From Bisporella sp. PMI_857 (lineage: Eukaryota > Ascomycota > Leotiomycetes > Helotiales > Helotiaceae): a stretch of 64,000 bases of DNA. The translations under genes were made by a program, and so were the position numbers. The notes beneath the pieces are model-generated. The model made no database searches. It had not been told where the DNA came from and saw only the letters and a list, made by a program, of their open reading frames with translations. The stretch spans positions 248,001 to 312,000 of the forward strand of contig JAJSPD010000032.1 of NCBI GenBank assembly GCA_021307315.1, given 5' to 3'. This document shows, in pieces, positions 10,261-23,417 of this stretch. Position 1 is the stretch's first letter, and every line of letters starts with the position of its first letter.

Positions 10261-11409
10261 TATAACAGGTTTATCAACATCTCAGCACTAAATGCTCGTG
10301 GAAAGTTTAATCAAGAAGTTTCCAAATCTCTCCAAGTTACCCTGAAATACAATCCCGAAGTGAATTTGCTTAAAGTCATACTGCCTGACTACAAAGATCG
10401 TCTTATGGGGATGGTAGTGACTACAGATTGCTCACCTACAAGCGCACAGAAAGTTCAGAAAGTTCCAACGCCTGAGGAGAAACGACCCTGCCCAGCAAAT
10501 TTCTGTGAAGATCTCGTTTCGAATGCCAAGTTAGCCACGGTTATGCAACCTTTATCTAAGGTGACAACTTCGTTTCTTACTGGGTATATGGATCCTTATA
10601 GAGACCCTACGGAAACCATTTTGGCCGTTCCCAAGCGTATGATATTAGGATGCGAGAAATTATGGGAGGGACCTGCCAGAGGAGTGGTGCTCAAGCGTAC
10701 TGGGAATGTTGCTGTCAAGATCGTCCGAGGCATTTCTTCCTAAATTCACACGGAGCATACATCGATACGATACCTCGCTAAATATGCTCTCGGCATTCTT
10801 GCTCTAAAGCCCCATGGCCTTATCAGACTAGACAATGCCTTTCTCATGTTCATAGCTTGGTGTCTGTCCACGGCAATGGAGAACGTTTAGAGCACGCTTG
10901 ATCATGAGAACAGGGTGATCATTCAAGACCGGCTAGATACGACCCTCAAGAGGCTCAGACAGCTTAGAAATAGTAGGTAAGAGCTAGATGGTACAAATGC
11001 AGAGGTTTCCGAAGAGGGGCATTTGCTTTTCCACGAGAACGAAAGTATCACCGGCATAGCAGAACCGGGAGACGTCCGATTCTCTGTTTCTCGAGGAGCC
11101 AGCAGGTCATGGATTACCTTTCTTAAGGGTTTGTTGCCCTGTTCAAATGACGAATTCGTCTTTACCCATGATGATCTCTGGATGGGGGACATCTTGGCCG
11201 ATCTTAATCACGAAGATACTAGATACGTCGTGCCTGGTATTGTCGACTAGGAGACAGTTGGTTTCTACCCTGAATACTTTGAGTCTAGTAAGATATTAGG
11301 TAACTTTGGCATGCGCACGGAAACTGGCTGGCCTACTTATATGCCAGCTTCTGCCTCTCCGAAGAGATATCCATTGGCTCGTCCATCATCAGTGGCAGAC
11401 GACAGTTGA
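10261..11409 (+). pseudogene. Phosphotransferase (APH/choline-kinase-type) pseudogene
   Basis: One reading frame stays in register for about 1.15 kb but carries four stops: TAA 10741, TAG 10888, TAA 10978, TAG 11248. The downstream part resembles fungal phosphotransferase-family proteins: NVAVKIVRG (ATP-binding Lys region), then FTHDDLWMGDILADL in place of the HGDLxxxN catalytic loop (Gly and Asn both now Asp), then GIVD-stop-E where VDWE is expected. Two of the four stops (10888, 11248) fall at positions that should be Trp, a RIP-like pattern. The upstream part (10261–10660) is open but unrecognised. The missing catalytic Asn and Trp residues show the gene is dead. The substrate is unknowable. 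Confidence 0.75.
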
Positions 11410-12333
11410 GTTTACATAAGATATAGATGGGACACTGACCTACTCAACGTCTCACACAAGACCTTCCATCTTAGCAAACACTGCCTTCTTCCCGTCCTTT
11501 TATATTTCACCCTTTTTATCAAGGATCTTTTTTCCTTTCCCAAATCGGCAACAAGCGTATAGGCGAAGTCCTGGCAATTCCAAGTCGGATCCGATTTCTT
11601 GATCTCTGTGCCTTTTGCACTATCTATCAAATATCTGCGCTTGTTTGTCCACATGACTGCAAAAGCAATAGAAATGTGATCCGGCTATACAAATAATTTA
11701 AAGCTAAGGAATATATATAGAGAGCAAAAACTATAAAAATAACATTAGGCCGAACATTAATGCTTAAAATAATAACCCCGGTTGTATTTATGCTATATTT
11801 TCAGCTAGATTTAAAGTTTTGTGTAATATGTTTCGTTCAATGAGGCTTCAAAAACTCTGACGTAACTAATCATATTATGCTAACTGCAGGAAGGACGAAA
11901 GTCATTGTCTTATCATGATATTAAACTTCAGGTATTTGAATATGTAGCCACCACTGGGAAGAATTAATAATATGTACATTTTCCCTGGACTCCTCAAAGC
12001 GAAAACAAACGCGCAACCCCCTCCTTTTGAACTCCTCTGTGTGTAGCGCCCAGATCTCCCTCCCAGATGTTGTACAATTGTATAGAGTCATGTAAGTTAA
12101 TGTTACACAATGATGGGGAACACCAATGAACGTCATAATAGCAAAAAGTGCCAGTTCTTGGTGAAGAACAAGGTTTATTTGTCGCGCAGAATAGCCAAGA
12201 ATAACCCATAAAAAACTGTCACAGGTAGGTAGGAATGCACCACTTTACCATGAAGTAGATGCAACATCTTCGCTAACACATGTGTCGTAAACGAAAAAAA
12301 CAACGTATAGGCAGCCCTGCCTAGAGAGCTACA
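11410..12333. other. Intergenic region, with a possible small gene fragment
   Basis: No intact gene. An 80-codon minus-strand frame (11654–11412) contains PTWNCQDFAYTLVADL, which resembles a segment seen in some fungal hypothetical proteins, so it may be a relic; this is weak. The remainder is AT-rich 3' flank of the large minus-strand gene ending at 12334. Confidence 0.35.
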
Positions 12334-15300
12334 TCAATGGTAGCGAACCTGACGAGTAGAGGCTGGCGGCGGCTCAGGATGGCGAGGATCATATTCTTCC
12401 TCGTAATAAGTTGGATCCGGGCGAATGATTGGTACTCGAGATTCGTAGACTGGCTGTCGCTCATATGGCTCACTCCCGTAGGTTGCATAGACAGGTTCGA
12501 CTTGCCGACGCACGGGTCTTCGAATCATATAGTCGCCATCATGGTCGGCTACTCGAACGTATTCAAATGTTTCAATGTACTGAGGCTGTCGTCTTGATTC
12601 ATCAGCGTAGAAACGGTAGTACTCTTGACCAGAGGCTCGATCATATGTAATCTCTCGGGCCCCCACTGGACTTCTTGTACGGTACGTGGTCTCCTGGGGG
12701 GGGACTCGGATGACAGGGCTGGGCTCACGATATTGATCAGGTTGTGGCCCTGGCTTAATGTATACTGGCGACCTTGAACGGGCGCGATCGTTATCGACCC
12801 GGACACTCGCATATCGAGCAAACCTGCTGCTCGAGGTACGCTGCATTCCATGACTACTTGGCTTCTCATCGCGATAGACAACATCATTGTTGAATCGATG
12901 ATCAGCGAGCCCTGGAGATCTCTTGGTCGGCATCACCTGCTCGGCACCAACGTAGCGCTCATCACTGTCAAATGTACGCCTTCGAGGCTGCTCTGGGCTT
13001 CGACGTCGAGAGTCGTGGCTGTAGGCTTTTGGCACAGTATCATTAGGCAGGTTAGTGATCATGTGTCTCCTACTCGGAATAATCCGATCGTCCACATCGT
13101 GGTCGTGTCCACGTTTTTGCGGCTCCAAAGTAGACTGATGACCACGATATAGACCGTCGCCCTGTCTATCATCCCTCCTGATAGGTCGCGTTTCCGCATC
13201 TACAAAGTGCTTAATATATTCTCGACCATTTGAATCAGGGACAAAGTGACCTAGAAAACGATCTGCTGCTTCTCTTGTTTCGGCAGTAGGCTCAAACTGG
13301 CGCTTATCTGGCCTAGATGATGATATCGTTCTTAATTCCCCGTCCTCCGAGCCAACATGAACAAGTTCTCCGTTGCTTAAATTTCTTTCCTGAGTTCGCC
13401 TTGTCTGTTCCGAAATTTGAGCTACGACTTCGAACACATGGTTTTGCTTAGCAGCGTCTTTTACTGGAAGGGAATAAATCTCTCTGAATGGGCCATTCTG
13501 AGAATCGGAAAGTACTTCGTGAAGGTTCGATTGATATGTTTGTGAATTGATGATTCTGTAATCACGTCCCGATTTACTGTCATAGTCCAAATTAAGAGGC
13601 TCACGTCTTACACGATATTCAAATTCAGGTTCATCATGATGACGAAAAGACCTTTCTAAGTATCTTGGTGCCTCATCGTGAACGCTAACACGGTTCTGTC
13701 CATTGCTGCGCCGTACGTGAGAAGCAGGAGATATAGCACGCGAATCTGCGCTGAAGCGCTCTGGCCCATCTTCGTATGCAGAGTAAGAGTCTTCCGTACG
13801 TAGCAAAATCTTCTGTTGAGACTGAATGGCTTCAGCCGCCTGTGAATCTCGTAGATCTAAGGGTCGTCGCGGATCATACTGTTCATTCTCATCATTTTCA
13901 TAAGCAGTATCAGGTGCCTTGCTTTCCTCGACGGAGTAGTACTTTGCATGGTTATCCTGACTCGCGGGTAAGTCATAAGAATACTGCTTGGCACCTCGCC
14001 ACGTCTCTATTTCTGGAGAGACACGGCTAGGCTCTGCCTTCGGCTGGGGTGGAACAAATATTTCAGGTAGTGCATCCGCTATGAGCTTTAATCTCTGGTC
14101 GTTCATTCCGGGAGCAGCGGCAATAGATGCCAGTCGAGATCGATCAGGCAATTCAACCATGTCTCGAAGCCATGAGGTGTGAGAAGAGGTTATTTGCTCA
14201 TGGAATGTATGGAAATGATTCACAAGCTGCGGAAACGAGAAATGTTTCTTCTGCGTTGTCGAAGACGAGCCGGATGAGCCTAATAAGCAAGTCTTGCATT
14301 GAAGGCCATTGATATTTCGAACTTTCCGCATGTCCTTGTTGTTCGAAAGACCATCTATTATCATGGACAGTGGTGGATCTTCAGGGAATCTGAACCGTGA
14401 TCTCTTCACTATATGATGAATTATAGTAAAAACTTTTACACTTCCAGGCACGTCCTTTAAGCCATTAATTGTATCCCAGACGTCTCCGGCATTTCTCACT
14501 ACGTCCTGCAGTTGGGACCTGTACTCTTCTGAGGTTGTAGTTTCGGAGGCTGCGGGTGCTGCTGTGGTGATATGTTCACTTTGAGCCGCCTGGGTTGAAA
14601 GTGGCGGCTGTTGATAGTTATAGTTGTACTGATCCTCTGCGGGAATATACGGGGCCTGCTGTCCGCGATAGCTTGCGTTACTAGTCAACGCATACTGCTC
14701 TCCTGAGGCTGGGCCGGCATAATAGCCTTCTGAGGTCGAAATATATTGATTACCATAGCTATGTTGGGAATAATTATGAGATGGCTCAGAATAAGAGTTA
14801 GTGATTTGTGGATCAGAGTGCTGCCCTGCCTGGTAGTCTTGAGAGGAGTCTGGGTAGGCAGCCGGAGGTCCAAATGGTCCGTTTTGATGCATAGTATACG
14901 CCTCTCCATACTGTGGCTGGCTATAATAAGGAGCTGTATTTTGCTGGTAACCACTTGGATTTAGTGCCTGTAACAGTACAGGGGCTGCTACTTGCGGATA
15001 GATATGGGGACCGGGTGTATGTACTGGCACTGAGGTTGTGTAGCCATTGGGCATTTGTATGGGCGTGGGAGCAGTAGGTTGGTGATAGCCATTTTGATTA
15101 TGTCCTTGTATTGGCACGGGTGCTGCCACTGGCGGATAACCTCCATAACTATAGGCTTGCAGTTGTGGAGCTGAATACGGAGCGCTGGCACTTGGCACAG
15201 GCGTCTGGGAACTATAATAAGACGAAGCCTTACCGGTTGGAGGTTCCGGATTGAATGGGGTGTATTCAGGCCATTCGGCTTTCCAATGTACCACGACACT

Positions 15301-17597
15301 GCCAAGGGAAAGAGTATTGGTATGTTTGGCTGCGTAGTGTTGTATGACGCCTTCAAAGCCATAAAACTTGGAAACTTCGCAATCATTGCAAAGAAAAAGT
15401 TCCTTACGGTATTGCTCTGTATGAGGTTTGATTTTGGTATCAAAAACCCATTTCATATTCTCCAAGGTAAGCTTCCGGGTATAAGGGCCGTTGGGAGGGT
15501 CCATTATAGGCTCTTTTCCAGTCGCACGAACGGCTGCCTCGTCCTTGGCTACTTCGGCATAAAATCTCTTTCGGACATAAATTAAGACCTGTGCTGCAAA
15601 TACCGAAGAATTGTCCTTGGACACCTTGTGCCCTCCTCCCCAACCATCTCGAATGGTCTCGTCTGCATACCCACCAATCCTTGCCCTCAAAGGAGCCTGT
15701 AATGCATCATCCCATTCTAGATCCTTGTTCTCCGAGGCCGTCTTCCAAGTTTGTGTTCCTTGAGGTTGAATGGCAGTCTGCTCCAGAACCACTTGGCTCT
15801 GAGCGAGTCGTTCATTCTCTCTTGTTTCTGCATCACTGCGTTGAGATAACAGCCGAGGCTGCAATACTTCCCAAGCACTATCATCAAATGGCTTAACAAT
15901 CTGCATAGCGGCCTGAAAGGAGCTCATATGCGCCAAAACAGAAGATGTAAGTGGCGGATCAAGTAACATGCATCTCCTCTCAATTTCAGCTCGGCGAGCT
16001 GCCTTTAGTTCCACCACCTGTTCTTTCGACCTCTCTTGTCTAGGAGTGGGGAAAGTGCGTGTAAGTGCTCCAAAGCCATTCTGCTGTGGAGAATCAAATC
16101 GTGGTTGATTTTGTGCTGGAGAGGCTTGAGAAACTTGCGAATTAGTGATCGAAATGCAGCCATCGGGGGAAAGGAACAGTTGATCAATACTCACGGAAGG
16201 AAGTTTGAATACCATGTGGCTGCTGTGAGAAATTTTGGGTTGTTGGTACATGAGAGCTGTAGTTTTGGAGAGCCGATAATGGGTGATTGCCTTGTGCTAG
16301 AAAAATTGATGGTATCGGCATAATACCGTTGCCAGAGGGTCCAGCGTATTTGGATTCATGAAGCTCTGGGCTTGCCGTTCGCATACTTGCCACACCACCA
16401 CTGATCTGCCATTTTTCCCAACGCGCAGCATCGTTCCTTCGTTCAATGCCTCGCTCATCAAGTCCTTTCAACCACTCATCCGCAGTAGCAGGTCCTAGCA
16501 TTTGAACTTCCGAATATTCTTGTTTAATCTCCAAAATATGAGGTTGAAAATAGATCTTGACTATTCTAATTGTCGATGGCGCCGAATTCTGCTTTATAGT
16601 GGATTGCGGGATAATATGCAGTTCGTTACTGAAATATAGCAGAGGCAAGGCTGCTAGTAGTCGGGTTGGGAAATCATTCGATAAAAGTAGTGTTATTTCC
16701 TAAGAATATTCATCAGTTGACATACAATTGTAAGCTAATTTCTCGAACGTCTACCTTCTCCGTTCGTTCTTCTAGACAAGGACCACAACTAAGGACTCCA
16801 TATGACCAAACAGGAGAAATGCCATCATTGCCTGGGCCAGGGTGCCATTGATCCTGCTGAAACGCTGGAGCCGGCTGTTTCTTCCCACAGAACTGGCACA
16901 CTGAAGAACAGGCCATTCTCCACATATCTAGCTCTGTTTTCCCTTTTAAGGGGGCAGGCATACCTGGCCAGTAAAGCCGCCTAGAAGCCTGCCAAATTCC
17001 ATCCGGTGTTAATATGGACGTGGCAGATTGTTCAAGAGGGGATATGAAACGGTTGGGTGAAGAAGGATCTAAGCACGATCTGAAAGTTTTGTTGACACAC
17101 AACAAAGTACCCAAAGTTCTTGGTGGTATGAAAGTGAAGATGTAATGCCAAATTTCAGCTGGTAACAAAGATCTGTCCTCATGTAAACAGCCATTGGATA
17201 TCCTATGGAATTGGACAGTCTCCCGACCTCCGTTTGGCTTCTGGCGCTTCGCAACTTCCGGTATGGTTTCGTTAGATCCACTACTTGGAGTATCCGTCAT
17301 GGATTCTGAAAGTTTTCGTTTACCAGAAGCGCTTCTTGCCGGTTCATATGATGCTATCCTATCTGGCAGATCTATTGTGCCCTCCTCTTGTCTGGTCTGT
17401 GTGCCGGGTTGGCCTGGTGTATCCTCATGTTCATTATCGCTTTCGGACGACATGGATATATCGTCTGATGAAGATTCCTCATAGTCCTCTGCCATGGTGG
17501 CAGCCATTGTAGGTGCGGACGCGCTTTTCATGGTATTCGAGTTAACATTGATATCAGGTGGTTGATGCAACGAGGTTCCGGTGCCTGGTTTATCCAT
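12334..17597 (-). CDS. Large F-box and zinc-finger-like protein (1715 aa)
   Basis: Three exons, 17597–16755, 16699–16195 and 16133–12334. Introns of 55 nt (GTAGAC...TTCTTAG, with CTGAT branch) and 61 nt (GTGAGT...GCAAG, with CTAAT branch) keep phase, so what look like two adjacent minus-strand genes are one. An acidic Ser-rich N-terminus precedes an F-box (residues about 143–180, LLPAEIWHYIFTFIPPRTLG). Two CxxC pairs at about 233–236 and 270–273 could form a zinc ribbon. A C2H2-like finger lies near 698–720 (CNDC...HYAAKH), and another Cys/His cluster near 1050 (CKTC...HFHTFH). The middle is Gln/Pro/Tyr-rich and the C-terminal third Arg/Asp/Tyr-rich and probably disordered. Likely an SCF substrate adaptor, possibly nuclear. 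Function otherwise unknown. Confidence 0.85.
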
Positions 17598-18273
17598 ATT
17601 TTGGTTCGCTTCCCAACTCGAGATGGAGAAAATCGCTCCTTGGACGAACGGGCAAAGAAGCTACAGGTAAGCTCCAAACACCAAGCAAGAAAGGAAGACA
17701 ACAAGAAATAGCTTGCGCAGTTATATAATGATCCGAGATCAATATACACGGCAAGAAATAAGTTGTGTGGCCTTCAAACCAAGAGCAGTGCCTCGAAGTT
17801 CTGATGAAGAAAAGGACAATAATTCTGCATGCGCCATGAAATCAGGGACGGATGATATGATATACTGCGAATTACAGTACTGCTGTATCGCGTTGAAATC
17901 AATTAAGGGACCAACGGCTAGGGGCGGAAAGGAAACTGGACAGTGCCGTACTATCGACAAGAAGTGCGAAGAGCTGAACTTATATAGAGAAAGGGGTTCT
18001 CAGGTATGACGGAAGCCCCGACTGGACTGAGTTTCGAAAAAAGTGAGGCGAAAGTGTTGAAAATGGAAGCAAGCCCTAGAATTGACTGGTTGACATGCCA
18101 CCGTGCAACTAGCTGCTGATTAGGCTGACTAATCTCTGATTAAACATTACTCTTGGCATTTTCTGGGCCTCTTCGTCATCTTCCCAGCCCACATAACGTG
18201 CCGTAAACAGGCTGCAGATCCTCAAAAGGAACACTGCTTTTTGACTGTCTTTCCACAATCAGACATTCACACA
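17598..18273. promoter_or_regulatory. Shared divergent promoter region (F-box giant / Abp1)
   Basis: A 676-bp gap between two start codons facing away from each other, so it must hold both promoters and 5' leaders. I see no decisive factor-binding site. Short ORFs here are antisense pairs of each other and not credible genes. Confidence 0.55.
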
Positions 18274-20904
18274 ATGGCTTCACTCAACACATCTACGAAT
18301 GGGCCATCCATAAGATCTTCGTACCAAGGGGTGGTTAATGCCCCACCACCTTCCGGCCCCGCCGCGAGCTCACCTACGTATGGACAATGGGCACTATTCT
18401 CTGTGTCTGCTCCTCTGGCGAACGCATTTCAGCAAGATGCCGGTGGAAAAGAGAGCGTCCTGAAAGTGTCGACTACTGGAGGTATGGAACGAAGAAAGAG
18501 CCCCAAAGAGGAAGTTAATTCTGACACTAAACCCTTCTAGAGGGGGAGCTTGTTGACCTGATCGAGGACTTTTCGGAAGGTCGAGTTCAGTTTGCATTTG
18601 TCAAAGTCAAGGACCCCAATTCCGGTCTGCCAAAGAATGTGTTAATTGCATGGGTTAGTGGCAAGATAACATTAGAAATCGAAATCGTGACTAACCCCTA
18701 CCATAGTGTGGAGAGGGAGTGCCTGAGAGAACGAAGGGCTACTTCACAAGTCACCTTGCTGCAGTTTCCAAGATTCTTCATGTTAGTACAAATCCATATC
18801 CTCACTGCATACAAGTTGGTAACTTTGCTCCAGGGCTATCATGTACAAATCACCGCACGCTCTGAACGTGATCTCACCCCCGAAGGCATCACCAAAAAAG
18901 TGTCTGAAGCATCCGGTGCAAACTATTCTGCTGGATCTACTGGTACAGCAAAGTCCTCCGGTCCACCTCCTCCGGCTGCGTCTAAACCAGCCTTCAACCC
19001 AACACGATCGAGTGGAAACGCTGGGTTCAATCCATTAGCAAGTAGAACGCGACCCGGCCAGGGAGATAATAATGTGGATGAAGACGGATGGGGAGCAGAT
19101 GCCCCTCCGGTAATCAGATCTCAGCTAGAGAAAGTAGAGCCTGCTTATAAACCAACAAAGGTTAACATGGCCGAATTGACTAAACAAAATTCAGATCAGG
19201 CTTCGAGGTTTAATGATGCGCCAGGTGTTGTGAAGGGTGCTTACCAACCAGTTGGAAAAGTCGATATCGCTGCTATACGAGCTCAAGCTCGATATAAGGA
19301 AGATGATCGACCCACACTTGTGAAAGGCGCCTATGAGCCTATTGGAAAGGTTGACATTGCTGCTATTAGAGCCCGAGCACAGAAACCATCTGAAGAGGGA
19401 GCTCGACAATTGTCGCCTGCCGCTACAGGAGCTTCGGCGACAAGTAACACCAGCGATGAACCAAAATCATTAGCAGACCGATCTGCAGCCTTCTCACAAT
19501 CCGAAAGACTCACGACATTACCGAAGCCGAAGGTAGGCAATAAATTTGGCTCAAGCGCATCATTTACGGGAACAAAAGCCCCTACACCTGGGGCTTTTGG
19601 ATTACAGTCTGCTCCAGCAAATGCTGCTCCCGCTCCTGTCGGCGCGGCGAGCCGAACATTCGCTGATGAAGGCGGCAAAACCCCCGCCCAGATCTGGGCA
19701 GAGAAGAAGGCACGTCAAAGAGGGCTCAGCGGGGCTGGTGATCACGCACCTCCTACTACTTCCCCGATTCCGAGCCAGACTAGTGGAGGAGGGGAATGGA
19801 AGAGCGGATATACTGGAAAGTCCTGGGCTCCAGTTACCACTAATCCCACAGGTCGGTCCGGCACAGGGAGTATTGGTCAGCAGCGAACAGGCGAGGAGGA
19901 ACTCACAAGGGAAGAAACAACCCCTGCTTCTCCAGGTATTGGCGCACTGAAGGACCGCTTCAAGGGTGGACCGCCAATGGGTGCACCGATTCCTCCAGTC
20001 AGAGAACAATCGCCTCCACCTCCACCCATCAACACTGCAAACAGACCTCCTCCAATCGATTTCTCAACTCGCCCATCTGTGGCTACTGATGATGGAGATA
20101 GCGAAGATAGCCGACCCAATATACCACCACCACCCCGGGTCCAACGCAGCCCGACACCAGAGTCTCCACAGCGTGAAGCATCTCCGGTCCGCATTGCTAT
20201 GCCTGTTTCTCGGAGCAAGGTACCGGAGATTGAAGCACCAGAAGAGCGGAACTCACCTCCTGCTCTTCCTCAAGCAGTAGGGCGAAATGTACCTACTGAG
20301 AAGAGCCTCACTGAAGAACCTAAGAGGCATGATCCCGCTCGAGCTGCTGGTGCAGCTGTAGCTGCAGCTACTTTTGGCGCTGGAGCTGTCGCTGCAGCGG
20401 CTGCTACTGGAGGCAGCCAGGACTCAGGTGCTGGTGGTAAACGTGCCCTGATACAATATGACTATGAAAAAGCAGAGGACAATGAGCTAGAGCTCGTTGA
20501 AGGAGAATATGTCACCAATATTGAAATGGTGGATGAAGATTGGTGGATGGGCACGAATTCCAAAGGCGAAAGTGGCCTGTTCCCTAGCAACTATGTTGAG
20601 CTCGTCGAGGATGAAGAAGCTGCACCAGAGCCTCCAGCTCCGGCTGCTAGGCCAACACCGGTAGCGCCTGCTGCACCAGCCGGGCCAACCGCCAGCGCTA
20701 TATATGACTACGAAGCTGCAGAGGATAATGAATTGAGCTTCCCTGAAGGAGCTAAGATCACTGGGTTGGTAAGTATTTACCTCCACTTATCTTCAAGTTG
20801 TACCTAACACATAGCAGGAGTTCCCAGATGAGGACTGGTGGTTTGGCCACTTTGACGGAAAGTCTGGACTCTTCCCAGCAAATTACGTAGAGCTGGATAA
20901 TTGA
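18274..20904 (+). CDS. abp1: Actin-binding protein Abp1/drebrin-like (ADF-H plus two SH3 domains)
   Basis: Five exons, 18274–18481, 18541–18653, 18707–18781, 18834–20768 and 20818–20904, give 805 aa in frame. Residues about 10–145 form an ADF-homology domain (LVDLIEDFSEGRVQFAFVKV; LIAWCGEGVPERTKGYFTSH), split by three short introns. An acidic DEDGWG motif near 214 is followed by repeated KGAYxPxGKVDIAAIRA segments. A long Pro/Ala-rich linker leads to SH3 domains at about 668–722 and 753–803 (ALIQYDYEKAEDNELEL; AIYDYEAAEDNELSF), both ending FPxNYVEL. Abp1 binds F-actin at cortical patches and links Arp2/3 activation to endocytosis. The last intron sits inside the second SH3 domain. The ATG is the first in frame and gives a normal ADF start. 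Confidence 0.93.
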
Positions 20905-21583
20905 GCGGCGAGTAAAAGTTGTCTTTCGTAGGTAGTGTTTATGATATGGTCTTCAAAAGCACGATATCCAATGTTGATTCTACATTTGTGCATTTTCTAT
21001 CACTGTTATTATAGAAATTTAGATTTCGCAAAGTGTTGATGCTGCTTGCTCATGTGATCTTGAATATAGAGGTTCTAACACCGTTCGTATCAGAAATATC
21101 AAGCTCAAAGGGAATTGCAATGAAACAGTGACTAGCCATAACCCCACAAAAATTTAATAAATTGAAGTAAATAAAAAATTAAAAAGGCACTTGTCAAAGT
21201 TGTACGGTGAGACTTCTGATCTAACTTTCGACATTAGTCGGTCATCCGACTCCATGGACTCTAGGGTTTTATTGACAAATACTCTATATTATCAATAGAA
21301 ATGTATACAGAAATGCTTTTACTATTGAGCTCAGAAGCACAAAGCATCGCCTTTGCATTCATCAAATAATAAGCGCCTAAACTACGCAATTAAAGGTTCA
21401 ATATACAGAGCCCGCCATAATCACCAGTGAAAACGGATCCTTCGAAGATTATCAAAGTCCAGCATTACCATTTCCTGCCAGCTACAAGTCCGCAGATTCC
21501 ATATTTTGCTCTACTCTGGTTATATTTCGTATCTCTTTTCGCTACCAATTTGCATTCACATATCGAGGGTTGGGATAGTCTCC
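20905..21583. other. Convergent intergenic region
   Basis: AT-rich 679-bp gap between two 3' ends. It should contain both polyadenylation regions. No gene or repeat recognised. Confidence 0.5.
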
Positions 21584-22141
21584 TTAGCAGCAGCCTTCGG
21601 CGCATTCGGCACAATCTAACAGAATTCTTCCATGTTAGGTATGCTGATGGAGGGCGAGGGAGAAACATAAGACATACCAAAGCAACATTCGCAACACTCT
21701 TCGCAGGCTTCGCAGGCGCAGCAACAGCATAGCGCCGCAAATATACCACTGTATTGATCAATTGATGATTTTCGTGAGAGGTATGTAGCAAGCTTACGCG
21801 CAGAAACCTCCACCACCCCCGCTCTTCTTGGGCTTGCTTTGTGGCGGTGGCCCTTGTTGATAGTTCATCTGCTTCCCGGTGTCAGCTGTCTTCCCAATGT
21901 GTATTTAGACTGAGAGGATGCGGACCTGTTGTGGTGGGTAGCCGTTGTTTTGCGGTGGGTAAGGACTGCCTTGGTAAGCCTGCAGCTTGGTCAGAACTTC
22001 GAGCTACGAATGGTAATGGAGGTGATTGTATATGCGGCATACGGGTTGCATCTGCTGAGGATAGCCTTGCGGAGGATAACCGCCTTGTTGTGGAGGATAT
22101 TGGCCTTGAGGCTGGTTTTGGTAGTAGTCTGCTGCCGACAT
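21584..22141 (-). CDS. Small Cys-rich CYSTM-type membrane protein
   Basis: Five tiny exons, 22141–22043, 21979–21926, 21868–21798, 21748–21678 and 21615–21584 (only 32 nt), encode 108 aa. Every junction is phase-consistent. The first half is a Tyr/Pro/Gln/Gly repeat region (QGQYPPQQGGYPPQGYPQQ). A short basic, Gly-rich stretch leads into a Cys-packed segment (GIFAALCCCCACEACEECC) and a Cys-rich tail ending EGCC. This order is typical of CYSTM proteins, small tail-anchored or palmitoylated plasma-membrane proteins linked to stress and metal tolerance. The exact role here is not known. No long ORF marks the gene because more than 40% of the locus is intron. Confidence 0.87.
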
Positions 22142-23417
22142 GGTGATGGTTCTGTATAGCGATGATTAACTTTAATGAAGCTTAGAATTATGGTGCGCGA
22201 GTACGTACAGGAGTGATGTCGTTGATTAAAGTGTTGATGGGCGCGCAAGAATTGTTGAAGGTACGAGGAAGAGTGAAAAGCTACGAGGTTCGAGAGATGC
22301 GAGACACTTCTTGTGCCAAGAAAGAGGAGAGGGGAGCAACCGAGCGAGCAGAAACCTTATATAAGTCGACGGGGACTTTGGGCTTCGACAAGCCAGTAAT
22401 GAGTCAGCACGACTCGTAGATCGAATAATATGTGGAGCTAATACATGTAGTAACTTAGCGTAGAAGCATGATGTAGCATCTCAAGGATGCAATCGTCACT
22501 AAGGAGACAGTTAGGCGCGGGTGGACCTGCGACTGCAATCAAGTGTGGCGTTTTTGCATAGCCTTTTGCGGTCCAGCTTGCGTGTTCGCCGCTTTGCGAT
22601 CTCCATTTTCAGCTGTGAGAGCTCGTTTTTCTAGAGATCACACACCTCAGCCACTTTCTACAGGGCGCACGAACCACAAGTGGTTGCCCGGGTTTCAAAC
22701 TTGAGACAGCCCGAACGGCGTCGCCGTTTGCTCATTTTATAATTCACAGATCTTCAAAGGCTTGGCATGCTGTCATGAAGCTTGTTTCCACCTCCATGGG
22801 TAATAGGGCTTAGGTTACAAAGAATTATCCAGCAGTTCATCTAAGAGCATGGTGCGTTATGAGGCAATCGTTCCTATAACTTGTGGGACGGCATACATAT
22901 CATTCAAGTATTCGGAGCTCTTTTCATCCACCATTACTTCTTGAGCCTCCTCAGGGTCTTGTCCTGTGTGCCGTGATCCGATGTATTTTTGGGAGCACCT
23001 GGCAGAGCAAAACTCCCAATTAGAAGCGCCTGGAATTCCAGCAAATCTGGGCGCCAAGATGGAGGGGTATCGATTCACGTGATGTAAAAAAAAAATGACG
23101 CCTTCTGGATATCAAAATTATTGATCGCGAACTCAACACTCTCTAACACCAAGCATCAACCACCCTTGCTTCTGCCCTTTGTAAAATAACCCAATATTTT
23201 ATGAAGATCTTCCAATAATTTCTTTGCGATTCTCAGCAACAATCTCTGACAGCGATTCAGTGGTGCTAGCAGCCTCTTGATCCTACTCTTCTATCCCCGC
23301 AATCGGACACGATAAGTAATCGATAGCGGCATATCCGCGACTCCTTACATATTACCTCACGACAAATCTTTACAGCTTGTACGCTCTTGTTTACCTTCAA
23401 AACGTACGTTGGACAAG
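22142..23417. other. Divergent intergenic region (CYSTM / glutaredoxin)
   Basis: A 1.28-kb gap between diverging starts, holding both promoters. A 73-codon minus-strand frame at 23078–22857 (NWEFCSARCSQKYIG, then an acidic segment) looks protein-like but has no family I recognise. It could be a small gene or relic (confidence about 0.2). CT-rich sequence with A-runs precedes the glutaredoxin ATG. Confidence 0.45.

Noticed and set aside
12334..16251. 1305-codon frame as a stand-alone gene starting near 16251
   Set aside because: Two well-formed introns link it in phase to the upstream F-box exon, and its apparent first residues are intron sequence.
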